Shown here in pieces: positions 18,543 to 27,296 of a stretch of 64,000 bases of DNA. The stretch is from positions 124,001 to 188,000 of the forward strand of contig JBOEGQ010000005.1 in the NCBI GenBank assembly GCA_050633505.1, read 5' to 3'. Positions within the stretch are counted from its first letter, which is position 1; each line of letters begins with the position of its first letter. The position numbers and the translations under genes are program-made. Origin of the DNA: UBA1672 sp050633505 (GTDB lineage: Bacteria > Pseudomonadota > Alphaproteobacteria > Micavibrionales > Micavibrionaceae). The notes below the pieces were generated by a model. It was not told where the DNA came from. It saw only the letters and a program-made list of their open reading frames with translations, and ran no database searches.

Positions 18543-19384
18543 GCATCTGCTCCGTTTACTAGCATAGGAACTCCCGTGATTTGAACAGCGCGATCTCCAA
18601 TGCGCATTTCATTACCGCCCCCGGTAATACCTCTATCAACTTGCAATGCATAAGGTGGTGAAATCATTCCCTGTGCAAGCAACATTCTGTATCTGATCAT
18701 TCCTTGGAAATCAGATTCCATACGCGCCAAATCTTCTTTGAAAATGTCATCGGCTTGTTGCAGACCTAATTCCCAACCTTTTTGAACATATTCCGCCCAT
18801 ATGTAACGTTCTTCATCATTTTGAGGAACGAGAATATCAGGTGGCGGAAGAACTTCACCCCATTCTCTTTCCAAATAAACACGCCAAGTTCTTGGTGTAG
18901 ATACAATTTGTGCATTACGGATAATGTTGTAGATTTTATCCGAAGCAGCCGCCGTTTGACCATCTAGGTCAATAAGCATGGCGTTCATGGATTGTGTCAC
19001 AATTGGTGGCTCAATCAGAAAGCCGGATGGTGCGGAAATCAAAAGATGTCTGAAATCAAAAACCTTATCAAGATAGCGGGAGCGTATATCAAGCTCTTGA
19101 CGGATTTCATATGTCCGTTTTGCAAGTCCCCCACGTGCGCCAAATGAAATGGCAGCTTCCTTTAAGGCTTCTTTACGGATATCGAAAGGAAGAGCAATTT
19201 CTTCGCTAATGGTATCAACGGCCTCATAGTCAATTAAACTCTCAACTTCTACCGGTTCTTCGTCTGCTGTGCTGACAGGTGTTTCATTATCTGTCGGTAG
19301 AGCGGCATGTGCATGACCATGTGTCATGAAAAAACCAGATGCTCCAATAATTGCGCAAAGACTTGTTGTCAGAAGAAAACGCAT
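18521..19384 (-). CDS. dotC: DotC (TraI), outer-membrane ring protein, without a clear lipobox
   Basis: A 287-residue protein with the DotC fingerprint at the C-terminal half: YVQKGWELGLQQADDIFKED, RMESDFQGMIRYRMLLAQGM, SPPYAL, and the final GNEMRIGDRAVQITGVPML. The N-terminus is a plain signal peptide (cleavage likely near HAHA). DotC in Legionella is a lipoprotein, but the only Cys in the signal (LTTSLC) is not followed by a mature start, so lipidation looks unlikely here. It assembles with DotD and DotH in the outer-membrane complex. It overlaps dotB and is 15 bases from dotD. Confidence 0.88.
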   Translation of the reverse strand: MRFLLTTSLCAIIGASGFFMTHGHAHAALPTDNETPVSTADEEPVEVESLIDYEAVDTISEEIALPFDIRKEALKEAAISFGARGGLAKRTYEIRQELDIRSRYLDKVFDFRHLLISAPSGFLIEPPIVTQSMNAMLIDLDGQTAAASDKIYNIIRNAQIVSTPRTWRVYLEREWGEVLPPPDILVPQNDEERYIWAEYVQKGWELGLQQADDIFKEDLARMESDFQGMIRYRMLLAQGMISPPYALQVDRGITGGGNEMRIGDRAVQITGVPMLVNGADAWKPASR

Positions 19385-19399
19385 TAAAATGTCCCTCTC

Positions 19400-19921
19400 T
19401 TAGCCACCTAGCCCTGCTTTGGGGGCATAATAAATCTCAATCATACGTGCTTGTGCATCGACTTTAACATCGCCGCGCATTCCAAGTTGCAGCCCAATAT
19501 CACGAAGGACATCAACAACACGTGCATTTTCAGCATCAATGGATACAACAACAGGAATAGCAGGATCGCTACCTAAAACAAGGAAGCCATATCCAGCACG
19601 ATCTGCCAGTGTTTTTGCAATCGGTTCAATCGGGCCCACCCAGTTTACCGTAAGTGTACGGCGTAACTCTGACGGAACATTTGCAACCGGCGACATCTGC
19701 GTGGCTGGTGTTCGTGCCTTTTCAACTGCTGCGAGTGTTTCAAGCGCTGTTGATGCACGATCCGCTGATTCGGCCAATAACAGAGAGACCGTATCAGGTG
19801 ATGCAACAATCTGAGGATTGCCACCGCTGAATTTCGAATTTGTTGAATATGTGGCCTGAGAGCATCCAGATGTAAACGCGAGAGCCGAAACAAGAGAAAG
19901 AAGGAGAAGATTTCGAGACAT
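19400..19921 (-). CDS. dotD: DotD (TraH), outer-membrane lipoprotein of the T4BSS
   Basis: A 173-residue protein starting MSRNLLLLSLVSALAFTSGC, an acceptable lipoprotein signal with Cys20 as the lipidated residue. The mature C-terminal domain (about 85-165) reads LTVNWVGPIEPIAKTLADRAG, IPVVVSIDAENARVVDVLRD, IGLQLGMRGDVKV, the secretin N1-like fold known for DotD. DotD and DotC target DotH to the outer membrane. It is the first of the close-packed dotD-dotC-dotB set. The 194-base gap upstream, before the transglycosylase gene, may carry its promoter but I see no strong match. Confidence 0.88.
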   Translation of the reverse strand: MSRNLLLLSLVSALAFTSGCSQATYSTNSKFSGGNPQIVASPDTVSLLLAESADRASTALETLAAVEKARTPATQMSPVANVPSELRRTLTVNWVGPIEPIAKTLADRAGYGFLVLGSDPAIPVVVSIDAENARVVDVLRDIGLQLGMRGDVKVDAQARMIEIYYAPKAGLGG

Positions 19922-20115
19922 AATTTTTTAAAACCCTAAAACAAAAGACAAATTTAGTCTATTAGGAATAGTAGACAAAATAATCATTCGAATCAAGGAT
20001 AACTGTATTTAATGGTAAAGATCAAGTATCGTTTTTTGGTCGTCCCCAATATATATACGCACTGTCTTGTTATATAAATATGGCGCTATAGCCATGTCAC
20101 CGTGAGTTTCCAGAA

Positions 20116-20532
20116 CTATCTCTGCTCTTTTAGGAGGCCGTTTTTACGCATAAGATCCAGAACACGTTTTTTATATTTTGTTCCGTATTTTGGTGTTCGG
20201 GAGTGATAGTGCTGTAATGCTTGGGCAAGATTCTTGGTTTCGTCAATATGGCCTCTTAAGATCCAGGCGGCTACATTTACATTTGTACAGGCATCGTCAC
20301 GCACCATTTTATGTGCCTTTTTTTCACTGACTCCCCATTTCTTTGAAAGCTCAGGAAGCCAGATTGTATTAATCTGCATAGGCCCAAGGTCATAAGACCC
20401 GTTGGTGTTTTCAACCTGTTGGCCGACCTTGCCGCCTTCTGCCTTGTATATCCCAACCAGAAGCGCAGGGGGAACATTATAATTCTGAGATGCCAGCATC
20501 ATACATGCGGCAAGTATTTTAGTAGCGGCCAA
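20116..20532 (-). CDS. Lytic transglycosylase (VirB1/PilT-like) of the T4BSS locus
   Basis: A 138-residue SLT-domain protein. The catalytic Glu is at residue 32 in GIYKAEGG, followed by GSYDLGPMQIN (residues 46-55) and a C-terminal AWILRGHIDETKNLAQALQHYHSR. These are the standard motifs of peptidoglycan-cleaving transglycosylases that open the wall for secretion systems, as PilT does in R64. The N-terminus is only weakly hydrophobic (KILAACMMLAS), so export would depend on a short signal or on the system itself. It lies between dotD and the DsbC-like gene on the same strand but is bounded by a terminator upstream. Confidence 0.8.
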   Translation of the reverse strand: MAATKILAACMMLASQNYNVPPALLVGIYKAEGGKVGQQVENTNGSYDLGPMQINTIWLPELSKKWGVSEKKAHKMVRDDACTNVNVAAWILRGHIDETKNLAQALQHYHSRTPKYGTKYKKRVLDLMRKNGLLKEQR

Positions 20533-20622
20533 TGCTTATCCCCTACGATAGTTACACAAACAATTACGATACGTGATTGAAGCATAAAATCTGTAGAACG
20601 TCACTTGTTTTTAGCGGATATA

Positions 20623-20651
20623 GAAAAGGCGGGGAATATTCCCGCCTTTTT
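20623..20651 (-). terminator. Strong hairpin terminator after the DsbC-like gene
   Basis: AAAAGGCGGG and CCCGCCTTTT flank a self-complementary GAATATT centre. The stem of about 10 pairs has a T4 run on the minus strand and a T5 run on the plus strand. It sits 30 bases past the stop of the minus-strand gene at 20681. Confidence 0.75.
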
Positions 20652-20680
20652 CGTGTCATTATATATAATGGTTATGTTCT

Positions 20681-21550
20681 TTATGATCTAACACCTAAAT
20701 CGCGGATAAATGAATCAAGATCCTTTGGAATGCCTCGGATGATTTTAACCTTTTGATCTTTACCGCGGTAGATAATAAGAGGTGTGACGTCCAACTTCCA
20801 AGACTGCATAATAGACAGGTTTTTCTGAACACCTTGTTGGTTGATTTCACGTTTTGCAGGTAGGGCGTTTTCGTCGCCATCCATATGACGCCACCACGCC
20901 TTTGCCGGTGCAGGTGTCGCCAGAAGATATGCTGCTTGTGCTACACTTTCATCACTATTCCCAACCGGAACCATACGTATTTGCACGCGTCCATCATCAA
21001 TGCTGGATCGTAATTGATCCATCATGTCGTGACAATGCGGGCAAGTCGGGCTGATAAAGCTATAGAAAACAGGTGTGCCAGCCTGTCCGACAGGTATCCA
21101 GTTGCTGTTTTCTATATCCCAGTAAAGCTGTTCTGCTGGTGTTTTAAATTCGTATTTATCAGATTTCCCCGGTTGCGTGATCTGACTGTCTTTTTCATCC
21201 ATCGCCAGAGAATCCAATAGCTTTCCACCTTGTGTGCGTAAACGTCGAACCTGATCAACGGTAACGGTTTTCCCCTTTTCGTCAAATAAGATGCCGGAAA
21301 TAAAGCCACCACTATTCGGGAGGACGTAGAAATATTGTTCCTTACCGTTTTTAATGGCAACCCATCCTTCAACGCCATAATCTTTTCCAAGGAAGCGTAC
21401 TTGCGCCCCACTATTGACCAGATTTTGTATTGGGTCAGGCATTTTGGGCAGTAATGTGTCTTCCTGAGCATGTGCAAATGGTGCAATCGCGCAGAGCAAC
21501 AGAGTCAAGGCGCAAAGCCTGATAGAGTGTGTTACAGATGTTGGCAGCAT
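20681..21550 (-). CDS. DsbC-like periplasmic disulfide oxidoreductase
   Basis: A 289-residue protein with a signal peptide (LTLLLCAIAPFAHA), an N-terminal region (about 35-110) like the DsbC dimerisation domain, and a thioredoxin-fold domain with the active site CPHC at residues 170-173 in FYSFISPTCPHCHDMMDQL. A cis-Pro region KLDVTPLIIYRG and GIPKDLDSFI follow. It would isomerise or form disulfides in exported proteins. DsbC-like proteins often travel with IncI-type and other conjugative systems. Here it precedes the transglycosylase and dot genes on the same strand, and the five neighbouring exported paralogs are Cys-containing, so they are plausible substrates (inference). Confidence 0.8.
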   Translation of the reverse strand: MLPTSVTHSIRLCALTLLLCAIAPFAHAQEDTLLPKMPDPIQNLVNSGAQVRFLGKDYGVEGWVAIKNGKEQYFYVLPNSGGFISGILFDEKGKTVTVDQVRRLRTQGGKLLDSLAMDEKDSQITQPGKSDKYEFKTPAEQLYWDIENSNWIPVGQAGTPVFYSFISPTCPHCHDMMDQLRSSIDDGRVQIRMVPVGNSDESVAQAAYLLATPAPAKAWWRHMDGDENALPAKREINQQGVQKNLSIMQSWKLDVTPLIIYRGKDQKVKIIRGIPKDLDSFIRDLGVRS

Positions 21551-21648
21551 TGATGTCTAAGCCTTTCTTGGAAATGAACTCTCATATGGTATAGACGGAG
21601 GATAACGGCAATTGGGTTACAGCACAAACTGTTTCTGTTCTCATAATT

Positions 21649-22872
21649 CTAAAAAAATAAGGTCAGGATACCTGTATAACCATATAGCCGTGCATTATGT
21701 ATTTCACCGCCGGCGTAAAACCCTGTTAATGGGATATCGCCAATGACATCTTGGATAAGGTGCATTTCATAATTCGGATCCATTTCCGGATCCTTACGTG
21801 GGGCGCATCGCTCTATGCATGAGATATAAAGTGCCGCCTTGGGCGCAAAACACTGCTTTTCATTCTGGATGCGTTTGCGAAGGCGCACGAGGTTGTTTGC
21901 AAGGTCTGAACATATAGTCTCGTAGTTCCGTTCGACCAGAAGCAATGTGTCGCCTGTTCCGACATGTTCAGAAATTGAAATGGAGCCGATATCCGGGTCT
22001 ATATTGGTAATGTCCCGCACGAGATAATCTCGTTGGTCTGATAAGGTAGAGGGCAGAGCCACATGAATTTGCCCTTGGAATAAGCTTTGAAATTCTTCGG
22101 GGATTTGATCGCTGGATTGTACGGATTGAAGTTCTGTAATGAATTCTTCCGGTGTTTTCTTTAATTTTCTGGCAGCCAAGATTCTTAGATCTTTTTGGAA
22201 GACATCTAGTGCGCGTTTGTTGTTGATTTCCAAAATGATATTACCATCTGCCTTGGTAATGGTGTGAAAGGGGCTAACCTGTTTGACACCTTGTGTCGGC
22301 ATAGTGGAAATCGAAACATCGGAGGCGAACGTTGTGCCGCTAATCGGGGTGGATTGTATTTCCCCGTTAATATGGTTGGAATTGACGCTTCCCAAGCCGC
22401 CGACCAGAAAGCTGTTTGTCTGGGTCTCAATGTCTTTTAATTCGTTTTGTAAATCGGGGGTTTTGGAAAGATTGCCATGAATGATGGAAAAAAGGGGTGT
22501 ATTGGTTTTGAGCCATTCATCGGGAACTTTGAGGGTTTCTTGATGTGGTTCTAAAAGGCAAAAGCTATTTTCCGGAAAGCGGCAGATCATTGCAGAGATG
22601 GCGGGGGCATCAGAGATGGCCTCTCCGCATCCTATAACGCCAATTCCGTTTGTCCCTGTCCAGTGATCTATCCCCAGAACGGATTTAAACAAGTTTAAGA
22701 TGCTAACGGTGTCGTCACACAGATGGTCTGAAACGTATAGAAAACCAAAATTAAAGTAATCCGGTTTTGTACGTGCAATTTCGAGTTGCTCTAAAACTTT
22801 CTTGGACGTGTCCCGCCAATCTGTACCTTGTGCGCAGACGCTTGCAAAATCTGTAGAGGTAAATAATGACAT
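21649..22872 (-). CDS. FIST-domain sensory protein
   Basis: A 407-residue protein with the two FIST halves: an N-terminal part with FNFGFLYVSDHL and GTNGIGVIGCGEAI, and a C-terminal part with LYISCIERCAPRK and DVIGDIPLTGFYAGGEIHNARLYGYTGILTLFF. FIST proteins are intracellular sensory modules thought to bind small molecules, often associated with signal transduction. No kinase or receiver domain is fused here and none is nearby. It is transcribed divergently from lemA, with about 110 bases between them. The ribosome site is weak. Confidence 0.8.
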   Translation of the reverse strand: MSLFTSTDFASVCAQGTDWRDTSKKVLEQLEIARTKPDYFNFGFLYVSDHLCDDTVSILNLFKSVLGIDHWTGTNGIGVIGCGEAISDAPAISAMICRFPENSFCLLEPHQETLKVPDEWLKTNTPLFSIIHGNLSKTPDLQNELKDIETQTNSFLVGGLGSVNSNHINGEIQSTPISGTTFASDVSISTMPTQGVKQVSPFHTITKADGNIILEINNKRALDVFQKDLRILAARKLKKTPEEFITELQSVQSSDQIPEEFQSLFQGQIHVALPSTLSDQRDYLVRDITNIDPDIGSISISEHVGTGDTLLLVERNYETICSDLANNLVRLRKRIQNEKQCFAPKAALYISCIERCAPRKDPEMDPNYEMHLIQDVIGDIPLTGFYAGGEIHNARLYGYTGILTLFF

Positions 22873-22981
22873 GTAATCAGGCCAATCTCTATGAATTATG
22901 ATTTAGGCGGTTAAAAAATAAAGACAAAATCTTTTTAATGGCATAAAATAACCCGATTTTACTGTGGAGAGAAAGGATTAA

Positions 22982-23548
22982 ATGATGGATTCTTGGGTTG
23001 TGCTTGGGATTATTGTTGCGATAGGTATTTTATTTGTCGTTTTATACAACCGTCTGGTCGCATTGCGACAGACAAGAGAGAATGCTTTTTCAGATATAGA
23101 TGTGCAGCTTAAACAACGTTTCAATTTGGTTCCCCAATTGGTTGAGACTGTTAAAGGCTATGCTTCTCATGAAAAGGAAATCTTTGAGAATGTAACCGAG
23201 GCACGATCTCGCGCCGGTTCTGCGAAAGGCGCAGGGGGAGAGCGTGTGCAGGCAGAAAGTATGCTGGGTGGTGCGTTGATGGGGCTTCTGGCTGTGGCAG
23301 AAAACTATCCTGACTTAAAAGCAGATCAAAATTTTCAAAAGCTTATGAATGAGCTATCTGATATTGAAAATAAAATTGCGGCTGCACGGAGATTCTTTAA
23401 CAACGCAACAGCAGAATATAATACGGCAACACAGCAATTCCCGGCGGTGCTTCTTGCCAATATGTTTGGTTTTTCGCAAGAAGAATTTTTTGAGTTGGAT
23501 GAGGCAGAAGCGGTGGCTGTACAAAAAGCACCTGAAGTTAAGTTTTAA
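22982..23548 (+). CDS. lemA: LemA family protein
   Basis: A 188-residue protein with one N-terminal transmembrane helix (VVLGIIVAIGILFVVLYNRLV) followed by the conserved helical stretch RQTRENAFSDIDVQLKQRFN, LVPQLVETVKGYASHE, the GGALMGLLAVAENYPDLKA region and LSDIENKIAAARRFFNNA. This is the standard LemA family layout and length. LemA proteins are membrane-anchored with an outside N-terminus and a helical cytoplasmic or periplasmic domain of unclear function. Two in-frame ATGs lie at 22982 and 22985 behind GAGAAAGGA. A terminator follows the stop. Confidence 0.9.
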   Translation: MMDSWVVLGIIVAIGILFVVLYNRLVALRQTRENAFSDIDVQLKQRFNLVPQLVETVKGYASHEKEIFENVTEARSRAGSAKGAGGERVQAESMLGGALMGLLAVAENYPDLKADQNFQKLMNELSDIENKIAAARRFFNNATAEYNTATQQFPAVLLANMFGFSQEEFFELDEAEAVAVQKAPEVKF

Positions 23549-23573
23549 AACTTACGAATACTTTTACGTTTTA

Positions 23574-23609
23574 AGGCAAGGCGCGTGATCTGCGGCTTGT
23601 CTTTTTTTA
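23574..23609 (+). terminator. Terminator after lemA
   Basis: GGCAAGGCGC and GCGGCTTGTC can pair with one internal mismatch and one G-U pair around a loop of about six bases. A run of seven T follows. It lies 26 bases after the lemA stop. Confidence 0.6.
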
Positions 23610-23631
23610 TTACCTATTATAAGCATACAGC

Positions 23632-24897
23632 ATGATGAATGATTTACGAATTACTGAACTGTCAAATGGGTTGCGTGTTGTAACCGATCACGTGTCTTCT
23701 GTTGAAAGTGTTGCTTTAGGAGTATGGGTCGGTGTCGGGACACGTAATGAAGATTTATCTTATAACGGCGCTGCACATATGGTGGAGCATATGTTATTTA
23801 AGGGCACGGGAAAGCGTGATGCTCTTGAGCTTGTCGAGGTAATTGAAAATGTTGGCGGGCATATGAATGCCTATACGAGCCGTGAGCTCACATCATATCA
23901 TATTCACCTTTTGAAAAACGATGTGCCTTTGGCATTGGATGTGCTGTCAGATATGGTGCAGCATTCAACGATGCCTGAAGATGAGGTGGAGCGTGAGCGC
24001 GGTGTGATTTTGCAAGAAATCGGTATGTGTAATGATACGCCCGATGATTTTGTTTTTGATTGTTACTTTGAAACTGCTTATGCGGATCAGGCGCTGGGCG
24101 CGCCAATTTTGGGGCGTTCTGATATTATCAAGGCGATGACCCGTGATACATTGATGGATTATGTTCACCGTCTTTATACGCCGCGTAATATGGTGATTTG
24201 TGCAAGTGGTAATATTGACCATGATCTTTTTGTGCGTCAGGTAGAGGGCGCTTTTACCGCCTTGCCAAAAGATGGCGATTTACCCTTTGTACCTGCCCGT
24301 TACACGGGCGGTGAGTATCGCGAACAGCGCGATTTGGAACAAAGTCATGTGATCCTCGGATTCGATGCGCCGTCACGTTTGTCTGATGATTATTACACAG
24401 GTCAGGTTCTTGCCACTTTATTTGGTGGGGGAATGTCATCGCGTTTATTCCAAGAGGTGCGTGAGAAACGTGGGCTTGTCTATTCGGTATATAGTTTTCA
24501 TTCTGTTCATAATGATGGCGGCCAATTCGGTGTTTATGCCGGAACAGGACCTGAAAAGCTTCCTGAACTTATCCCCGTGATTTGCGATGAAGTTAAGAAA
24601 TTGGGTTCTACACTTACGGAGCAAGAGTTGTTGCGTGCCAAGGCGCAGCTCAGATCGTCGAGTTTGATGGCCAAAGAATCCATGATGAAAAGAGCAGATC
24701 AGAATGCACGTGATATTTTATTGCGTGGCGGTTTGCGTCCGGTAAATGAAATTATAGAACGTATTGATGCGGTTGATGTACCAAAATTGCAGGCATTATG
24801 CGCAAAGGTTTTTGCATCTGCACCGACTTTAAGTGCTTTAGGTCCTTTGGATCAGTTGGAGCCTTTTGATGCCATAAAAGAACGGCTGTCGGTTTAG
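23632..24897 (+). CDS. M16 family zinc metallopeptidase (MPP beta-like)
   Basis: A 421-residue peptidase with the inverted zinc motif HMVEH at residues 49-53 and the third ligand Glu at 129 in GVILQEIGM. The Gly-rich substrate region GGGMSSRLFQEVREKRGLVYSVYS is also present. The length and single-domain-pair layout match alphaproteobacterial relatives of the mitochondrial processing peptidase beta subunit, which often lie near thrC, although here thrC is 14 kb away. Likely cytoplasmic or periplasmic peptide degradation. The stop is two bases before the next gene's ATG. Confidence 0.9.
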   Translation: MMNDLRITELSNGLRVVTDHVSSVESVALGVWVGVGTRNEDLSYNGAAHMVEHMLFKGTGKRDALELVEVIENVGGHMNAYTSRELTSYHIHLLKNDVPLALDVLSDMVQHSTMPEDEVERERGVILQEIGMCNDTPDDFVFDCYFETAYADQALGAPILGRSDIIKAMTRDTLMDYVHRLYTPRNMVICASGNIDHDLFVRQVEGAFTALPKDGDLPFVPARYTGGEYREQRDLEQSHVILGFDAPSRLSDDYYTGQVLATLFGGGMSSRLFQEVREKRGLVYSVYSFHSVHNDGGQFGVYAGTGPEKLPELIPVICDEVKKLGSTLTEQELLRAKAQLRSSSLMAKESMMKRADQNARDILLRGGLRPVNEIIERIDAVDVPKLQALCAKVFASAPTLSALGPLDQLEPFDAIKERLSV

Positions 24898-24899
24898 TC

Positions 24900-25538
24900 A
24901 TGCATGACTATTTGATTTTTGATCTGGATGGCACATTATCAAACCCGCAAGAAGGTATCGTTAAATCAATTAATTATGCGTTGAAGCAGTGCGGATATGC
25001 GGCGCAGCCTGCTGACTCTCTCTTACGTTATATTGGCCCTCCATTGGATGAGAGCTTTGCCGATCTTATCGGGCAAAATCATCATGATGAAATCGCGCGG
25101 CTTGTCCATGCCTACCGAGAGCGATATGCCCAGATCGGATACAAAGAAAATGTGATTTATGATGGTATTGTCGAATCTTTGAATATGTTGGCAGATCAGA
25201 ATATCCCGATGGGTGTTTGCACATCAAAGCCGGAGCGCTTCGCACGTCCCATTTTAGAAATGTTTGGTATTCACGATTATTTCGATTTTGTGAGTGGTGG
25301 CGATGTCGGTATTCAAAAGCGAAGCCAGCTACATACTCTTTTGAATGATGGGGTTGTTTCTTCTAAATCCGTTATGATTGGGGATAGAGCCGTTGATATG
25401 ATTGCGGCGCAATTAAATGATATAAAATGCGCAGGGGTTTTATGGGGGCACGGAACTTTCGAAGAGATAGATGATCAAAACCCTGATATTGTGCTTCATA
25501 AACCAAGTGATTTGAAAGGCTTATGCTCTGCCCGCTGA
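24900..25538 (+). CDS. HAD-superfamily phosphatase (phosphoglycolate phosphatase-like)
   Basis: A 212-residue HAD hydrolase. Motif I FDLDGTLS gives the nucleophile Asp8 and Asp10, motif II lies in GVCTSKPERFARPIL, and motif IV is MIGDRAVDMIAA. A helical cap fills residues 20-90, as in subclass I enzymes such as Gph and PpaX. It would remove phosphate from a small metabolite. Phosphoglycolate is the commonest assignment but substrate cannot be read from sequence. It follows the M16 gene by two bases, so co-transcription is expected, and its 3' end overlaps the convergent yqgE by 18 bases. Confidence 0.82.
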   Translation: MHDYLIFDLDGTLSNPQEGIVKSINYALKQCGYAAQPADSLLRYIGPPLDESFADLIGQNHHDEIARLVHAYRERYAQIGYKENVIYDGIVESLNMLADQNIPMGVCTSKPERFARPILEMFGIHDYFDFVSGGDVGIQKRSQLHTLLNDGVVSSKSVMIGDRAVDMIAAQLNDIKCAGVLWGHGTFEEIDDQNPDIVLHKPSDLKGLCSAR

Positions 25539-26105
25539 TGTGGAGAGCATGGACGGATCAATGCCGAGTGTTTCAACGGCACGCGCCCATTTTTCATCCG
25601 CTGTTCCGGCGAAAATCAATTCAGGAATTGCATCGATAACAAGCCATGCGTTTTGCTGGATTTCTGTGTCAAGTTGTCCGGCCGTCCAACCGGCATATCC
25701 CAGAATGAATAACAAATCCTCCGGTCCGTTACCGCAGGCGACATCTTTTAGGGCATCAACGGTGCCGGTTACGCCAAAGCTGCTATCAACATTCATTGTG
25801 TCATGGCGTGTAAATTCGCTGGAATGGAGTAAAAATCCACGTGCGCTTTCCACGGGGCCACCGCACATAACAGGCAAGTTGAGCTTTTCAAAATCCACTT
25901 TAATATCTGATTCGAGTTTTAATTGTTTGACCAGATCGGAAAATGCAACATTGGGCATTGTCTGATTAATGACCAAGCCCATAGCGCCGTTTTTATCATG
26001 TGCGCAGATAAAAACCACGGCACGTTCAAAACGCGGGTCTCCCATGCTGGGCATGGCCAAAAGCAACTTACCTTTTAGATAATGATTGTCTTGTCCACTT
26101 GCCAC
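25521..26105 (-). CDS. yqgE: YqgE/AlgH family protein (UPF0301)
   Basis: A 194-residue protein with the family pattern: LKGKLLLAMPSMGDPRFERAV, FICAHDKNGAMGLVINQTM, VMCGGPVESARGFLLHS and LFILGYAGWTAGQLDTEI. The role is not settled. The gene is widely conserved in proteobacteria and was once tied to alginate regulation. The start is a GTG at 26103-26105. It lies downstream of a glycosyltransferase gene on the same strand with a 72-base gap and runs convergently into the HAD gene. Confidence 0.9.
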   Translation of the reverse strand: MASGQDNHYLKGKLLLAMPSMGDPRFERAVVFICAHDKNGAMGLVINQTMPNVAFSDLVKQLKLESDIKVDFEKLNLPVMCGGPVESARGFLLHSSEFTRHDTMNVDSSFGVTGTVDALKDVACGNGPEDLLFILGYAGWTAGQLDTEIQQNAWLVIDAIPELIFAGTADEKWARAVETLGIDPSMLSTSAGRA

Positions 26106-26177
26106 GTTGTGTGCGCCCCTTTATTCAATAAAGCTATACATTACTTATATTATACAAGCACAGCCATATGAATAAAA

Positions 26178-27293
26178 TCAAATTCTGTGATAAAGCTGAA
26201 CAGTCTGTGCAACGATTTTGTGAATGTCGAATTCTTTCTCGGCTTTTAGGCGGCTATGTCGGCGCATGCGGGGAAGGGTTTCAGGTGTATTTAATAACCT
26301 TTCGATGGCACTGGCTGTTTCTTGTACATTTTTGACCGGAACAAGAAGACCGTTTTCTCCATCATCAACAGCTTCGCGGCATCCCGGATGATCTGTGGTT
26401 ACAATTGCACATCCCGCGGCGCAGGATTCTAATAAAACGCGCGGAATGCCTTCACCATAATAGGATGGGTAGACAATTAATGTGGCCTGCGCCAGACGTT
26501 CCGGTAAATCATCAACCCGTCCAAGCCAGTTGACTGATGTCCCTTTGATCATCTCTTCCATTTCTGCGCGGCTGATTGCTTTGGGGTTGTGTTTTGTCTC
26601 ACCACCGGCAATCTGGAAGTCTGCTTTGAATCCTTTTTGGGTCAGACTGCGCGCGGCTTCTATAAAGATTGCAACGCCTTTTTCATGGACAAGACGTGTG
26701 GGCATTAGGATAACAGGCGGGTCGGTTTTTTCATGCTCCGGGTTAAAACGATCCAAATACACGCCTGATCCGCGAATTAGAACAGAGTGTTCTGCGCAGG
26801 CATAAGACTTTCGGATCATCAAGCTCATATCATCCGGGTTTTGAAAAATCAGGGTGGTGTTTTTACGGCGTAAAACCCACTTTAAAAAGGGGCGTAAGGC
26901 CGATTGCAATAACTTTGATTTTGAATCGCTGCCTCTGAAAATATATCCAAGTCCCGCAAGTGTGTAAATCTTTTTAAGGGCGGGGTGGCTAAATGCGGCA
27001 AGCCCGGTGATAAATCCGTATTTCAAGGTTACGGTGTGTAATATGTCAGGCTGTTCATTCTGAATAAGAGCGCGAATTTGGCTGACCATTTTGAGGGATG
27101 ACGAGATACCTATTTTATTGTCTGATTTTTCTAGCGGGATAATTTTAAAATCCGGTGCTTTGGATTGTGCTGTTTTATCACCATGTATCAGGCCGATAAC
27201 CACGTTAAACCCGTCTTGACGTGCTTTTTCTGCAACTGCCATACGGCTGCCCCAGTCACTTGCGTCGAATAGATATAATATTTTTTTCTGCAT
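26178..27293 (-). CDS. Glycosyltransferase family 4 (GT-B fold)
   Basis: A 371-residue GT-B enzyme: an N-terminal Rossmann half with LYLFDASDWGSRMAVAEKA and PDILHTVTLKYGFITGLAA, and a C-terminal nucleotide-sugar half with PVILMPTRLVHEKGVAIFIEA and YPSYYGEGIPRVLLESCAAGC (the EX7E-type region) followed by IVTTDHPGCREAVDDGENGLLV. Likely transfers a hexose to a cell-surface polysaccharide or lipid carrier. It starts three bases after the asparagine synthetase stop, a pairing common in polysaccharide loci. Acceptor and sugar are not readable. Confidence 0.88.
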   Translation of the reverse strand: MQKKILYLFDASDWGSRMAVAEKARQDGFNVVIGLIHGDKTAQSKAPDFKIIPLEKSDNKIGISSSLKMVSQIRALIQNEQPDILHTVTLKYGFITGLAAFSHPALKKIYTLAGLGYIFRGSDSKSKLLQSALRPFLKWVLRRKNTTLIFQNPDDMSLMIRKSYACAEHSVLIRGSGVYLDRFNPEHEKTDPPVILMPTRLVHEKGVAIFIEAARSLTQKGFKADFQIAGGETKHNPKAISRAEMEEMIKGTSVNWLGRVDDLPERLAQATLIVYPSYYGEGIPRVLLESCAAGCAIVTTDHPGCREAVDDGENGLLVPVKNVQETASAIERLLNTPETLPRMRRHSRLKAEKEFDIHKIVAQTVQLYHRI

Positions 27294-27296
27294 TAC

